A stretch of DNA of 64,000 bases from Flavobacterium quisquiliarum (lineage in GTDB: Bacteria; Bacteroidota; Bacteroidia; Flavobacteriales; Flavobacteriaceae): positions 248,001 through 312,000 of the forward strand of contig NZ_WWEM01000033.1 of the NCBI RefSeq assembly GCF_019308285.1. The letters are read 5' to 3'. The notes under the pieces were generated by a model that saw nothing but the letters and a program-made list of their open reading frames with translations, made no database searches and had not been told where the DNA came from. Position numbers and translations under genes: made by a program. The stretch's first letter is position 1; the number at the start of each line of letters is the position of its first letter. Shown one piece after another: positions 50,838 to 60,087 of this stretch.

Positions 50838-51611
50838 ATGAAGAAACTTTTCAAATTAGTCCTTAATACAATCCCACGTCCACTATTAATTCGTTTGAGT
50901 TATGTGGCACGTCCAATTTTGGCTTTCTCTTTAAGAGGAGATAAATTTACTGATCCTATTGACGGAAGAAGCTTTAAATCTTTTCTGCCTTACGGATACG
51001 GAAAGCAACGTAACAATGTGCTTTCACCAAGTACACTTTCGTTAGAAAGACATCGTTTACTTTGGTTGTATTTAAACGATCAGACTGATTTTTTTACAGC
51101 TCCAAAAAAAGTATTGCATTTTGCACCAGAGCAAGCTTTTTACAAACTTTTCCGAAAACAGAAAAATCTGGATTACACGACAACTGATTTGTTTTCGCCT
51201 TTGGCAGATGTAAAAGCGGACATTTGTAATTTGCCATTTAAAGACAATGAATATGATGTGATTTTATGCAATCACGTTTTAGAGCATATTCCGGATGATA
51301 CGAAAGCAATGCAGGAATTATTCCGTGTTTTAAAACCAGGCGGAATGGCTATTTTGCAAATTCCTCAGGATTTAAATCGTGAAGTTACCTTTGCTGATGA
51401 TTCTATTACAGATCAAAAAGAGCGTGCTAGAATTTTTGGACAATACGATCACGTTCGTATTTACGGACGCGATTATTTCGACAAATTAAGAAGCATTGGT
51501 TTTATCGTAATTGAAGAAGATTATACTAATAAAATAGCACCAGAACTGGTTGAAAAATATTGTTTAGCAAAAGGAGAAATTATTCCGCTTTGCTTTAAAC
51601 CTGAAAACTAA
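50838..51611 (+). CDS. Class I SAM-dependent methyltransferase
   Basis: 257 residues. After a ~70-residue basic N-terminal region, the methyltransferase domain shows KVLHFAPEQAFYKLF (motif I variant), DYTTTDLFSPLADVKADICN, and YDVILCNHVLEHIPDDTKAM, followed by VLKPGGMAILQIP, typical of Methyltransf_11 enzymes. Motif I is atypical (HFAPE instead of E/D-G-G), as seen in a flavobacterial subgroup. Substrate unknown. Terminator at 51648-51692. Confidence 0.87.
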   Translation: MKKLFKLVLNTIPRPLLIRLSYVARPILAFSLRGDKFTDPIDGRSFKSFLPYGYGKQRNNVLSPSTLSLERHRLLWLYLNDQTDFFTAPKKVLHFAPEQAFYKLFRKQKNLDYTTTDLFSPLADVKADICNLPFKDNEYDVILCNHVLEHIPDDTKAMQELFRVLKPGGMAILQIPQDLNREVTFADDSITDQKERARIFGQYDHVRIYGRDYFDKLRSIGFIVIEEDYTNKIAPELVEKYCLAKGEIIPLCFKPEN

Positions 51612-51620
51612 TTTTTTTTT

Positions 51621-51640
51621 ACCATATAAGTGATATAAGT
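51621..51640. repeat. Third copy of the ACCATATAAGT repeat
   Basis: ACCATATAAGTGATATAAGT differs at one position from the copy at 40263-40282. Confidence 0.6.
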
Positions 51641-51647
51641 TCATTTA

Positions 51648-51692
51648 AAAGAGTTTTCAAAATAGAAATAATTTGAAAACTCTTTCTTTTTT
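51648..51692 (+). terminator. Terminator after the methyltransferase
   Basis: Perfect 14-bp stem AAAGAGTTTTCAAA / TTTGAAAACTCTTT with a 10-base loop, followed by CTTTTTT. Confidence 0.85.
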
Positions 51693-51733
51693 GCCCGATT
51701 CCCAAAATACAAGCCTAACCAAATCCCTAAATC

Positions 51734-54634
51734 TTGGAACCTACAAAATCATTTCAATTTTGCTTTGACATCAGTTTAGAAAAAAATCTAAATACTTATA
51801 TTCCAACCGCCTACATTGTTGAGAATTCTGATGAAATTAAATATCTGGATAAAAAAGCAAGTCCTGGCGTAATACAAAGTTTCGGGATTGTTTACGATAA
51901 TCTGGATTCTAATTCAAAAAAAATACTGACCGCCTGCGAATCTTTAAAACCTGAATTTATTTTCAAAAAATTCAGTGCCAAAATCAAATCGGCTAAGACT
52001 ATTGCCGATTTGCAGAAAGATTCCAAAATTGATTTTGCAATTCGTCAGCATTTAAAATTTCATTTGGGTTCATTTTATGATTTAATTGTAAAAGAGCAAT
52101 TTCCGTTGTCATTAAACCTTGGGCCTGAAAAAGATTTTTATCGTTCCAGAGTTGATGTGAGTCCGCTTTATTTTGAACCTCACATTCAATTTGACAAACA
52201 CGACGAAGGAATTACCTATACCCTTTCTCTAAAAGAAAATGAAACTGCCTTTTTACCTATGGATAAAAAAGCCGAGATTCTTTTAGACGAGCCAGGCTGG
52301 TTAATTATCAATAAAAAACTGGGTCAGTTAACAGCGCTTAACGCTAAAAAATTGATGCCTTTTTTAAAGAAAAAATCAATTGAAATTCCATCAAAATTAG
52401 TTGATGATTATTTCAAAAGTTTTATTCCCGAAATCGCTAAAAAAATAGATATCGAATCGACAGGTTTTGAAGTCGAAAGTCGTGATCAAATTATTTCCTG
52501 TACGATTCAGCCGGTTCATGATTTCTTTAAAAACTGTTACTATCTTAATCTTTATTTTGATTATGATGGTTATACATTTGATGCTTCCAAAACAAAAAAA
52601 ACACATTCGTTTGTTGATTTCAGCATTGCCAATCAGCCTAAAATAATTCAATTTAAAAGAAGTTCTGAAGAGGCTTTTTATACCGATAAATTGACAGAAC
52701 TTGGCTTGACCATAATCAAAAATGAATTCTACGGACTAGACTCTGAGATAGAAACCCCAGATCCTTATATTAATATTCAATTCATTATTAATCATAAAGA
52801 AGAATTGGAGAATCTGGGCTTTACAATTGAAAAACTAAAAGCGGAAAGCAAAGAAATTATCACTGAAAATCATATTGTTTCAGCTTCAAAAGAAACAGCC
52901 GGAGATTGGTTTGATATTAAAATTATCATTACAATCGGAACGTACAAAATTAATTTCAGTGAAATTATTCCGAACATAAAAAGCAAAGAAAGACTTTTTC
53001 AATTGCCTGACGGAAACTATTTCCTGATTCCATTAGAATGGTTCAGCAAATACAGTTCGTTGGCAAAATTAGCCAAAACGGAAAACGGAAATCTTCTTTT
53101 ACGCAAAAGCAATTTTACGGCGTTAGATGCTATTCCTGAAATTAAAGACGATATCACTACAAAAGCCGAATACAAAGCTTCTGATTTATTAAAAGCGACT
53201 TTAAGACCGTATCAAATTGAAGGTGTACAGTGGCTTTTAGGGCATTTCAACTCCAATTTAGGCGCTTGTTTAGCCGATGACATGGGACTTGGAAAAACCT
53301 TGCAGACTCTAGCTGTTTTGGTTGCCGTTCAAGAACAATTAGGCTTCACTACAAAAACAACAAATTTTGATCTGTTTTCGAACGAAACCACCATCGAAAG
53401 AGAACCGCTCAAAACACTGATTGTTTTACCTTCATCCTTAGTTTTTAACTGGTATAATGAATCTTTGAAATTCACTCCGCATTTTTCAAAAATGCAATAT
53501 GTTGGCAATGACAGAAAACAATTAGCCAGCAGATTAGCCACAACAGATTTGATTTTTACGAGTTACAGCATTGTTCATCGTGATATTGCTATTTTAGAAA
53601 AATATGATTTCCGTTATTTGATTTTGGACGAAAGTCAATATATTAAAAATAAAGATTCTAAGATTTTTAAAGCAATCAACAAGATTAGCACAGCTCATAA
53701 AATTGCTTTGAGCGGTACGCCGATCGAAAATTCGCTTGATGATTTATGGTCGCAGATGCAGTTTATAAATCCTGATATTTTAGGAAATTATAAGTTTTTC
53801 ATGTATAATTTCAAAACTCCAATTGAAAAAAGACAGGATGAAACTATTTTATCAGAATTAAAAACTCTTGTTCAGCCTTATATTTTGCGACGAACGAAAG
53901 AACAGGTTTTAAAAGATTTACCTGAATTATCAGAACAAATTTACTATTGTGAAATGGATCCTGAACAGGAGAAACTATACGAAAAAGAAAAATCGAAAGC
54001 CCGTAACTTTTTATTGAAAACAGATGGTTCAAGTCCAGATAAAATCAGTATCATTAATACGTTGATGAAATTAAGGCAATTGAGTAACCATCCGAAAATG
54101 GTTGATCAGGAATCAGAAATAGATTCCGGAAAATATATTGCGGTTACCAATTATCTCGAAACTTTAGTCCACGAAAAACAAAAGGTTATTATTTTCAGTT
54201 CGTTTGTAACCAATCTTGGATTTTACACCGACTGGTGCAAGCAAAACAAAATCCAATATTGTGAAATCACGGGAGAAACTCCGGCCAATAAAAGAGAACA
54301 ACAGGTAAAAGTTTTTCAGGAAAAAGAAGAACCGTTGTTGTTTTTCATTTCGTTAAAAGCGGGAGGCGTTGGTTTAAATATTACTAAAGCTTCTTATGTT
54401 TTATTTTTAGATCCGTGGTGGAATCCTTTTGCAGAAAAACAAGGAGTTGGACGAGCACATAGAATTGGACAATTGAACAAAGTAAATGTTGTTCGATTTA
54501 TTTCTAAAAATACGGTTGAGGAAAAAATCATTAAACTGCAGGAAAATAAAAAACTGTTATCTGATTCGCTTTTAGAGGAAAGCTATATTAACGATGAAAT
54601 CGAAGCTAATTTAGAATACATTTTGAATTCGTAA
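51734..54634 (+). CDS. SNF2-family DEAD/DEAH-box helicase with large N-terminal domain
   Basis: 966 residues. The SNF2 ATPase fills the C-terminal half: Walker A DDMGLGKT (about 514-521), motif II LDESQ (about 631-635), motif III ALSGTPIENSLDDLW, and helicase C blocks LKAGGVGLNITKA and GVGRAHRIGQ. The N-terminal ~470 residues have no motif I recognise. A TAA directly precedes TTG 51734 and no ATG occurs nearby, so TTG is the start. DNA translocase acting on chromosomal DNA or polymerase complexes (RapA-like role possible). Confidence 0.92.
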   Translation: MEPTKSFQFCFDISLEKNLNTYIPTAYIVENSDEIKYLDKKASPGVIQSFGIVYDNLDSNSKKILTACESLKPEFIFKKFSAKIKSAKTIADLQKDSKIDFAIRQHLKFHLGSFYDLIVKEQFPLSLNLGPEKDFYRSRVDVSPLYFEPHIQFDKHDEGITYTLSLKENETAFLPMDKKAEILLDEPGWLIINKKLGQLTALNAKKLMPFLKKKSIEIPSKLVDDYFKSFIPEIAKKIDIESTGFEVESRDQIISCTIQPVHDFFKNCYYLNLYFDYDGYTFDASKTKKTHSFVDFSIANQPKIIQFKRSSEEAFYTDKLTELGLTIIKNEFYGLDSEIETPDPYINIQFIINHKEELENLGFTIEKLKAESKEIITENHIVSASKETAGDWFDIKIIITIGTYKINFSEIIPNIKSKERLFQLPDGNYFLIPLEWFSKYSSLAKLAKTENGNLLLRKSNFTALDAIPEIKDDITTKAEYKASDLLKATLRPYQIEGVQWLLGHFNSNLGACLADDMGLGKTLQTLAVLVAVQEQLGFTTKTTNFDLFSNETTIEREPLKTLIVLPSSLVFNWYNESLKFTPHFSKMQYVGNDRKQLASRLATTDLIFTSYSIVHRDIAILEKYDFRYLILDESQYIKNKDSKIFKAINKISTAHKIALSGTPIENSLDDLWSQMQFINPDILGNYKFFMYNFKTPIEKRQDETILSELKTLVQPYILRRTKEQVLKDLPELSEQIYYCEMDPEQEKLYEKEKSKARNFLLKTDGSSPDKISIINTLMKLRQLSNHPKMVDQESEIDSGKYIAVTNYLETLVHEKQKVIIFSSFVTNLGFYTDWCKQNKIQYCEITGETPANKREQQVKVFQEKEEPLLFFISLKAGGVGLNITKASYVLFLDPWWNPFAEKQGVGRAHRIGQLNKVNVVRFISKNTVEEKIIKLQENKKLLSDSLLEESYINDEIEANLEYILNS

Positions 54635-54709
54635 TACGTTAAACCAATAAATCTGGCTATTTTTCGTTGTATAAAATTGTTATATTTACAATCTTACAAC
54701 ATAAATAAG

Positions 54710-55969
54710 ATGTCAAAATTTTTATATCAGAGCCTTTTATTTTTTTTCTTCTTTAGTTCAATAACTGCACAGCAAGTACAAAACGAGGTTGAACCACCTT
54801 ATAATATTAAAACCGTTTCTTTTGTTCAAAACGGAAGTAATGTTGTTCCTATTTTTGAATTAGGTTCTTCGTTTGCTTTTCAGTTTGATGATTTATTTGG
54901 TAATGAAGCTAATTATTATTTTGAAATTCTGCATTGTGACTATAACTGGATACCAACCGCTATTCCGAAAACGGATTATATTGGCGGTTTAGACAATCAG
55001 AGAATTAATGATTATTCTAATTCATTTAATACACTTCAGATTTATTCGCATTACAGACTATCTTTTCCGAATCAGTTCACAACACAAATAAAGTTTTCGG
55101 GAAATTATATGTTGAGAATTCTAAATGAAGACCGAGAATTAGTGCTTTCGAGAAAGTTTATTTTATACGAAAATCATTCAACCGTTACAGCACAGGTAAA
55201 AAGAAGCCGAAACCTTAGCAATATCGACTATAAACAAAACTTAGATTTTGCTATTTTATCTAATGATATTGTATTTCAGACGCCTCTACAAAATGTAAAA
55301 GTTCTTTTATTACAGAATGGAAATTTCAATACAGCTATAAAAAATATTATTCCTCAATATACTATTGGTAATCAACTGGTTTATAAATACGATAAAGAAA
55401 CTCAGTTTTGGGGTGGAAATGAATTTTTGTATTTTGAAAATAAAGATATTCGCGCTGCCAATAATAATGTTGCGAAAGTAGGTTCCAACGGCGATATTTA
55501 TAACGCTCATTTATATACTAATGCCGCAAGAGGAAATCAGATCTACACGAATTATGAAGATGTAAACGGAAACTTTGTGGTTAAGAACATCAATGCATCT
55601 AACAATGATATTGAAGCTGATTATGCTTGGGTTTACTTCACATTATCTGCTCCAGCATTTCGATTAAACAAAGACATTTATATTACCGGAATGTTTAATA
55701 ATTACAGCCTTTCGCCAGAATATAAAATGGATTACAATACTGATAAAGCAGTTTTCGAAAAAGCCATTATGATCAAGCAGGGGTTCACCAATTTCCAGTA
55801 CACTGTTGCTGATAAAAAAGGTGCTATTGATTATGAAAATGCTATTGATGGAAACTTCTATCAAACTGAAAACGAATACACAATTTTGGTCTATTATAAA
55901 GAGGCAACAGACCGTTATCAGCGCGTTATTGGTAAAGGAAATGCAAACTCTATCAATATAGTCAATTAA
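54710..55969 (+). CDS. Type IX secretion system plug protein (DUF5103)
   Basis: 419 residues from the ATG at 54710, directly before a signal peptide (FLYQSLLFFFFFSSITAQ). An in-frame TTG at 54677 is judged too far upstream. The beta-rich mature part with FYEILHCDYNWIPTAI-like sequence and a C-terminal E-set/AMPK-glycogen-like strand set (YITGMFNNYSLSPEYKMDYN) is DUF5103. In F. johnsoniae this protein plugs the periplasmic side of the SprA translocon (established knowledge, from memory). It fits the gliding genes in the same window. Confidence 0.85.
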   Translation: MSKFLYQSLLFFFFFSSITAQQVQNEVEPPYNIKTVSFVQNGSNVVPIFELGSSFAFQFDDLFGNEANYYFEILHCDYNWIPTAIPKTDYIGGLDNQRINDYSNSFNTLQIYSHYRLSFPNQFTTQIKFSGNYMLRILNEDRELVLSRKFILYENHSTVTAQVKRSRNLSNIDYKQNLDFAILSNDIVFQTPLQNVKVLLLQNGNFNTAIKNIIPQYTIGNQLVYKYDKETQFWGGNEFLYFENKDIRAANNNVAKVGSNGDIYNAHLYTNAARGNQIYTNYEDVNGNFVVKNINASNNDIEADYAWVYFTLSAPAFRLNKDIYITGMFNNYSLSPEYKMDYNTDKAVFEKAIMIKQGFTNFQYTVADKKGAIDYENAIDGNFYQTENEYTILVYYKEATDRYQRVIGKGNANSINIVN

Positions 55970-56007
55970 AACAATGTTAAGGTTCTAGATTAAACGATTT
56001 TTTTTCT

Positions 56008-56015
56008 TAACTTTG
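56008..56015 (+). promoter_or_regulatory. -7 promoter element for apaG
   Basis: TAACTTTG, exact TAnnTTTG, 33 bases before the ATG at 56049. Confidence 0.65.
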
Positions 56016-56048
56016 CCACTATAACAACCACATATATACTGCGTTAGT

Positions 56049-56435
56049 ATGGTTTCTCAAATTACACGAGGCATAAAAATATCCGTTTTGACTAGTTTTG
56101 AAGGTACTTACTTCAAGAACTACAAGATACATTTTGCTTTTAGTTATGTAGTTACAATTGAAAACCACAGTAAAGATTCTGTGCAGTTAACTTCACGCCA
56201 TTGGGAAATTTTTGATTCTCTAAACGATCTAGAAGTAGTAGATGGTGAAGGCGTAATTGGTAAAAAACCAGTTTTAAAACCAGGTGAAAATCACACTTAT
56301 AGTTCTGGTTGTTTATTATCATCTCCTTATGGTGCGATGAAAGGTCATTTCAATATGATCAATTTTACTACAACAAAAACATTCAAAGTAATTGTTCCTA
56401 CTTTTAGAATGTGCGCTCCTTTTGCTTTAAATTAA
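56049..56435 (+). CDS. apaG: ApaG-family protein
   Basis: 128 residues, the full length of ApaG. The fibronectin-III-like domain shows the family features FAFSYVVTIENHSKDSVQLT, SRHWEIFDSLND, VDGEGVIGKKPVLKPGE and the Gly/Ser-rich SSGCLLSSPYGAMKGHFNM. Linked in E. coli to Co/Mg phenotypes; biochemical role unclear. Promoter immediately upstream. Confidence 0.93.
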   Translation: MVSQITRGIKISVLTSFEGTYFKNYKIHFAFSYVVTIENHSKDSVQLTSRHWEIFDSLNDLEVVDGEGVIGKKPVLKPGENHTYSSGCLLSSPYGAMKGHFNMINFTTTKTFKVIVPTFRMCAPFALN

Positions 56436-56509
56436 AGACATCTCTTTAGTACGATTCTTTTTATCGTTATCTTAATCATAAAATTATCAATTTATTAATT
56501 TATCCTTTG

Positions 56510-56517
56510 TACTTTTG
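56510..56517 (+). promoter_or_regulatory. -7 promoter element for the P5C dehydrogenase
   Basis: TACTTTTG, exact TAnnTTTG, 73 bases before the ATG at 56591. The leader has repeated ATTATCTAA words. Confidence 0.65.
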
Positions 56518-56590
56518 TGCAGCGTTAGATTATTCGTAACAAATCAAATTATCTAACTATAAATTATCTAATAATCTAATTTTAAATAAC

Positions 56591-58216
56591 ATGCTTAAAG
56601 GATTTTTTCATGTACCAAAAGCGGTAAACGAGCCCGTAAAAAGCTACGCGCCGAACTCTCCAGAAAAAGCAGCTGTTCAAGCAGCTTACACTACAATGTG
56701 GAATTCTCAAATTGACGTTCCTTTATATATTGGAAGCGAAGAAATCAAAACTGGAAATACAAGAAACATTACTGCTCCACACGATCACAAACATATCGTT
56801 GGAAAATACCACTTAGCTGAAAAACAACATATCGAAAAAGCGATTGCTAATGCACTTGAATCAAGAAAAGCATGGGCAAATATGGCATGGGAACAGCGTG
56901 CCGCTATTTTCTTAAAAGCTGCTGAACTTATAGCTGGCCCATACAGAGCTCGTATCAACGCTGCTACAATGATTGGTCAATCTAAAAATATCCACCAAGC
57001 AGAAATCGATGCTTCTTGCGAATTAATCGACTTTTTACGCTATAATGTTGAGTTTATGACTCAAATCTACAACGATCAGCCAAAATCAGATTCTTCTGTT
57101 TGGAATCGTGTAGAATACAGACCTCTTGAAGGTTTTGTTTACGCTATCACTCCATTTAACTTTACTGCTATTGCTGCAAACTTACCTGCAAGTGCTGCAA
57201 TGATGGGGAACGTTGTAGTTTGGAAACCAAGTGACAGCCAAGTATTTTCTACGAAAATCATTTTAGAAGTTTTCAAAGAAGCTGGAGTTCCAGACGGTGT
57301 TATCAATGTAGTTTTTGGAGATGCTTTAATGATTACTGATACTGTTTTGGCTAGCCGTGATTTTGCTGGAGTTCACTTTACAGGTTCAACTCACGTATTT
57401 AAAGATATTTGGGCCAAAATTGGTGCAAACATTCATAACTATAAAACTTACCCAAGAATCGTTGGGGAAACTGGAGGTAAAGATTTTATCATTGCTCACC
57501 CAAGCGCAAACGTAAAACAAATAGTTACAGGAATTACTCGTGGTGCTTTTGAATTCCAAGGTCAAAAATGTTCTGCTGCTTCTAGAGCTTATATCCCGCA
57601 AAGTTTATGGCCAGCTGTAAAAGAGCAATTGATTACTGATGTAAAATCTATGAAAATGGGTTCTCCAGAAGATTTTGGAAACTTCATTACAGCAGTTATC
57701 CACGAAGGTTCTTTTGATAAATTAGCTAGTTACATTGACCAAGCTAAAAAAGATGCTGATGCTGAAATTATTGTTGGAGGAAATTATGATAAATCTGTTG
57801 GATACTTTGTTGAGCCAACGGTTATTGTAACTACAAATCCAAAATATACTACAATGGAAACTGAGTTGTTTGGACCAGTTATCACAATTTATGTTTATGA
57901 AGATGCTAAATGGGAAGAAACTTTAGAATTAGTTGATACTACTTCTGAATATGCTTTAACTGGAGCAGTTTTCAGCCAAGATCGTTATGCTATTGAAGTA
58001 GCAACTACGAAATTACAAAACGCTGCTGGTAACTTCTATATCAACGACAAACCAACTGGAGCCGTTGTAGGAATGCAACCGTTTGGTGGAGCAAGAGCTT
58101 CTGGAACTAACGACAAAGCAGGTTCTGCATTGAACTTATTGCGTTGGGCTTCTCCAAGAACGATCAAAGAAACTTTTGTAACTCCAGAAGATTACAGATA
58201 TCCATTTTTAGGATAA
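56591..58216 (+). CDS. pruA: L-glutamate gamma-semialdehyde (P5C) dehydrogenase
   Basis: Oxidises glutamate semialdehyde to glutamate in proline catabolism using NAD. 541 residues, the single-domain form (no proline dehydrogenase fusion). Catalytic Cys C327 (FQGQKCSAASRAY), the upstream Glu in VGETGGKDF, and the NAD-binding FTGSTHVF are present. Start ATG at 56591. No putA-like proline dehydrogenase gene is adjacent, so the two steps are encoded apart. Confidence 0.95.
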   Translation: MLKGFFHVPKAVNEPVKSYAPNSPEKAAVQAAYTTMWNSQIDVPLYIGSEEIKTGNTRNITAPHDHKHIVGKYHLAEKQHIEKAIANALESRKAWANMAWEQRAAIFLKAAELIAGPYRARINAATMIGQSKNIHQAEIDASCELIDFLRYNVEFMTQIYNDQPKSDSSVWNRVEYRPLEGFVYAITPFNFTAIAANLPASAAMMGNVVVWKPSDSQVFSTKIILEVFKEAGVPDGVINVVFGDALMITDTVLASRDFAGVHFTGSTHVFKDIWAKIGANIHNYKTYPRIVGETGGKDFIIAHPSANVKQIVTGITRGAFEFQGQKCSAASRAYIPQSLWPAVKEQLITDVKSMKMGSPEDFGNFITAVIHEGSFDKLASYIDQAKKDADAEIIVGGNYDKSVGYFVEPTVIVTTNPKYTTMETELFGPVITIYVYEDAKWEETLELVDTTSEYALTGAVFSQDRYAIEVATTKLQNAAGNFYINDKPTGAVVGMQPFGGARASGTNDKAGSALNLLRWASPRTIKETFVTPEDYRYPFLG

Positions 58217-58262
58217 TTTCTATTTCAAATTTTAGATTTCAAATTTTGAAATCTGTCAATAT

Positions 58263-58300
58263 AAAAAGCCGAATCTTCAAAAGATTCGGCTTTTATTTTT
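58263..58300 (+). terminator. Terminator after pruA
   Basis: AAAAGCCGAATCTT / AGATTCGGCTTTT with a four-base loop, then ATTTTTTTT. Confidence 0.88.
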
Positions 58301-58499
58301 TTTCCTTTTCACATTCATTTTACACCGTTTTTTTTTAGTAACAAGACATAAAAAAACAAATTATCTACATTAAAACAACTTAAATATAGTTTTGTAGTAA
58401 TTTTCTTATTTAATTGATTACCAACCATATAGCTTCTTAGAAAAACTTATTTTGATACTTTTAAAACCTCTTGTTCCTTTTCAAAAAAAAACATCATAA

Positions 58500-58507
58500 T
58501 ACATTTG
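58500..58507 (+). promoter_or_regulatory. -7 promoter element for the orphan gene
   Basis: TACATTTG, exact TAnnTTTG, 44 bases before the ATG at 58552. Confidence 0.6.
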
Positions 58508-58535
58508 TTCTACCAAAATCAATTAGTATTATTTA

Positions 58536-58572
58536 AACATTGTTTAAACTTATGAAAAATTTAAACAATGTT
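58536..58572 (+). promoter_or_regulatory. Hairpin enclosing the start codon of the orphan gene
   Basis: AACATTGTTTAAA (58536-58548) and its exact reverse complement (58560-58572) form a 13-bp stem with an 11-base loop containing the ATG at 58552. The left arm overlaps a palindrome TTTAAAC-ATT-GTTTAAA, so it could also be a DNA operator. Either would regulate the gene. Confidence 0.6.
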
Positions 58573-59283
58573 CCTAAAGTCATTTTAGAATCAAAAAGTA
58601 TTGGACACGCTATTGATTTTAAATGGAATAAAAAGAAAATAAATGAATTATTAGATCCTTTTGAAGAAAACGAAGATCTCGAGAATTTATTAACTCAAAT
58701 AAATCATAAAGCTTCGGTTGGACTTGCTGCCGCCTTATTAGAATGGATTTATTGGCGCTTTACTGGATATACAAAAGACACAAACGATACCCAAAAACGC
58801 ATTGAGGCACTTTGGTGTTCTGTTGATAATCCTGAACAAACAAATCCATTGTTATTTGATATCGATTTTGAAATTCCAGCTTCAGGTTGTGTTAATGGAG
58901 CACTTTGGATCGCCCATATGAATGTTAGAATGATAGATACTCTATATAAAAAGGGTTCTTATCATCTTCAGAACGAACTTATTGGGCTAGTACTATTAGT
59001 GCGTCATGTCACTCCTAAAAAGAAAGTATTTGATCATTGGTTTAATCGTATTATGATAGAGCTTATTTGTTTATATCCTTGTGAATATCAAAATTTAGAT
59101 TTAAACGAAATAGATGAAGAAATATACGATTCTTCCAACGAGCCTGTAATATGCCGTGATTTTTTCTTTGATTCAGAATTTAAGGCGACTACTGAAGCAT
59201 CTAAAAACGCAATACATAGCTTTATTGATAATCTAAATTATCAGGCAAACCAATTTTTGAATCTTTCAAGAGTACATTCTTAA
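58552..59283 (+). CDS. Unrecognised soluble protein
   Basis: 243 residues from the ATG at 58552; no signal peptide or membrane segment. Mostly helical, with KASVGLAAALLEWIYWRFTG, CVNGALWIAHMNVRMIDTLY and IGLVLLVRHVTPKKKVFDHW as the most conserved-looking parts, and an acidic C-terminus. I recognise no domain. It is flanked by terminators and has its own promoter, so it is a single-gene unit. An immunity-type or phage-related role is possible but unsupported. Confidence 0.7.
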   Translation: MKNLNNVPKVILESKSIGHAIDFKWNKKKINELLDPFEENEDLENLLTQINHKASVGLAAALLEWIYWRFTGYTKDTNDTQKRIEALWCSVDNPEQTNPLLFDIDFEIPASGCVNGALWIAHMNVRMIDTLYKKGSYHLQNELIGLVLLVRHVTPKKKVFDHWFNRIMIELICLYPCEYQNLDLNEIDEEIYDSSNEPVICRDFFFDSEFKATTEASKNAIHSFIDNLNYQANQFLNLSRVHS

Positions 59284-59315
59284 TTTTTTAATAGTTTTTA
59301 TTTATTCAAAAAAAT

Positions 59316-59352
59316 AACCCGGAGAGTAAAATCTGCCGGGTTGTTTCTTTTT
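59316..59352. terminator. Terminator between the orphan gene and rsmG
   Basis: AACCCGG / CCGGGTT stem with a 13-base loop and a T-rich tail; convergent genes on both sides. Confidence 0.8.
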
Positions 59353-59980
59353 AAGGTTTAAATTTTAGTGGTAGATGCACCACCTTTTTAGTTTCAAAAA
59401 ACTCATCTTCAAACACATCTGCTAAATCATATAAAGTGGCATTTGGAAAATCTTTTAGTTCTTCTGTCAAATCACCACCTTTCAAATAAAGAATTCCATT
59501 TTTTAATTTATGTTTATGCTGTTTCTTTATTTTATCATGTATCCAAGAAACAAAATCAGGCATATTGGTAACGGCACGGCTTACGATAAAATCGAAATCG
59601 CCTTTGACTAATTCGGCGCGTTTTTGCTCTGCTTTTACATTCTTTAACTCTAATGCATCAGCAACACCTTGAACTACTTTTATTTTTTTAGCAATTACAT
59701 CAATTAAATAAAAACGAGTTTCCGGAAAAAGAATCGCTAACGGAATTCCTGGAAAACCGCCTCCTGTTCCAACATCCAAAACTGTTGTTCCAGGTTCAAA
59801 TTTCATAATTTTAGCAATCCCTAAGGAATGTAAAATGTGTTTTGTATATAATGAGTCGATGTCTTTACGAGAAATAACATTGATTTTCTCGTTCCAATCG
59901 TGGTATAAAAAGTCTAATTTTTGAAATTGTTCGATTTGAAGATCGGTCAAATTTGGAAAATATTTCAATATCTCATCCAT
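59351..59980 (-). CDS. rsmG: 16S rRNA (guanine527-N7)-methyltransferase RsmG
   Basis: 209 residues. N-terminal helical part LTDLQIEQFQKLDFLYHDWN with KINVISRKDIDSLYTKHILHS, then SAM motif VLDVGTGGGFPGIPLAI and FIVSRAVTNMPDFV, as in GidB/RsmG. Modifies G527 in the 530 loop of 16S rRNA; loss gives low-level streptomycin resistance in other bacteria. Divergent from the desaturase, with its own -7 box. Confidence 0.96.
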   Translation of the reverse strand: MDEILKYFPNLTDLQIEQFQKLDFLYHDWNEKINVISRKDIDSLYTKHILHSLGIAKIMKFEPGTTVLDVGTGGGFPGIPLAILFPETRFYLIDVIAKKIKVVQGVADALELKNVKAEQKRAELVKGDFDFIVSRAVTNMPDFVSWIHDKIKKQHKHKLKNGILYLKGGDLTEELKDFPNATLYDLADVFEDEFFETKKVVHLPLKFKP

Positions 59981-59996
59981 TGCTGTAAATTTTTAA

Positions 59997-60004
59997 CAAA
60001 AGTA
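59997..60004 (-). promoter_or_regulatory. -7 promoter element for rsmG
   Basis: Minus strand TACTTTTG, exact TAnnTTTG, 16 bases before the ATG. Confidence 0.65.
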
Positions 60005-60060
60005 CTACTTTACGATTGAAATATTTAACTCAATTTTGCAAATTGAGAATTTATAATAAT

Positions 60061-60068
60061 TACCTTTG
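60061..60068 (+). promoter_or_regulatory. -7 promoter element for the desaturase
   Basis: TACCTTTG, exact TAnnTTTG, 19 bases before the ATG at 60088. Confidence 0.65.
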
Positions 60069-60087
60069 AAAACTATTTAAATTAATT

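Larger units (their letters stand above)
58217..58551. other. 335-base spacer between pruA and an orphan gene
   Basis: After the pruA terminator it contains two TAnnTTTG boxes, TAGTTTTG at 58387-58394 and TACATTTG at 58500-58507, either of which could serve the next gene. Otherwise AT-rich, no open frame. Confidence 0.6.
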
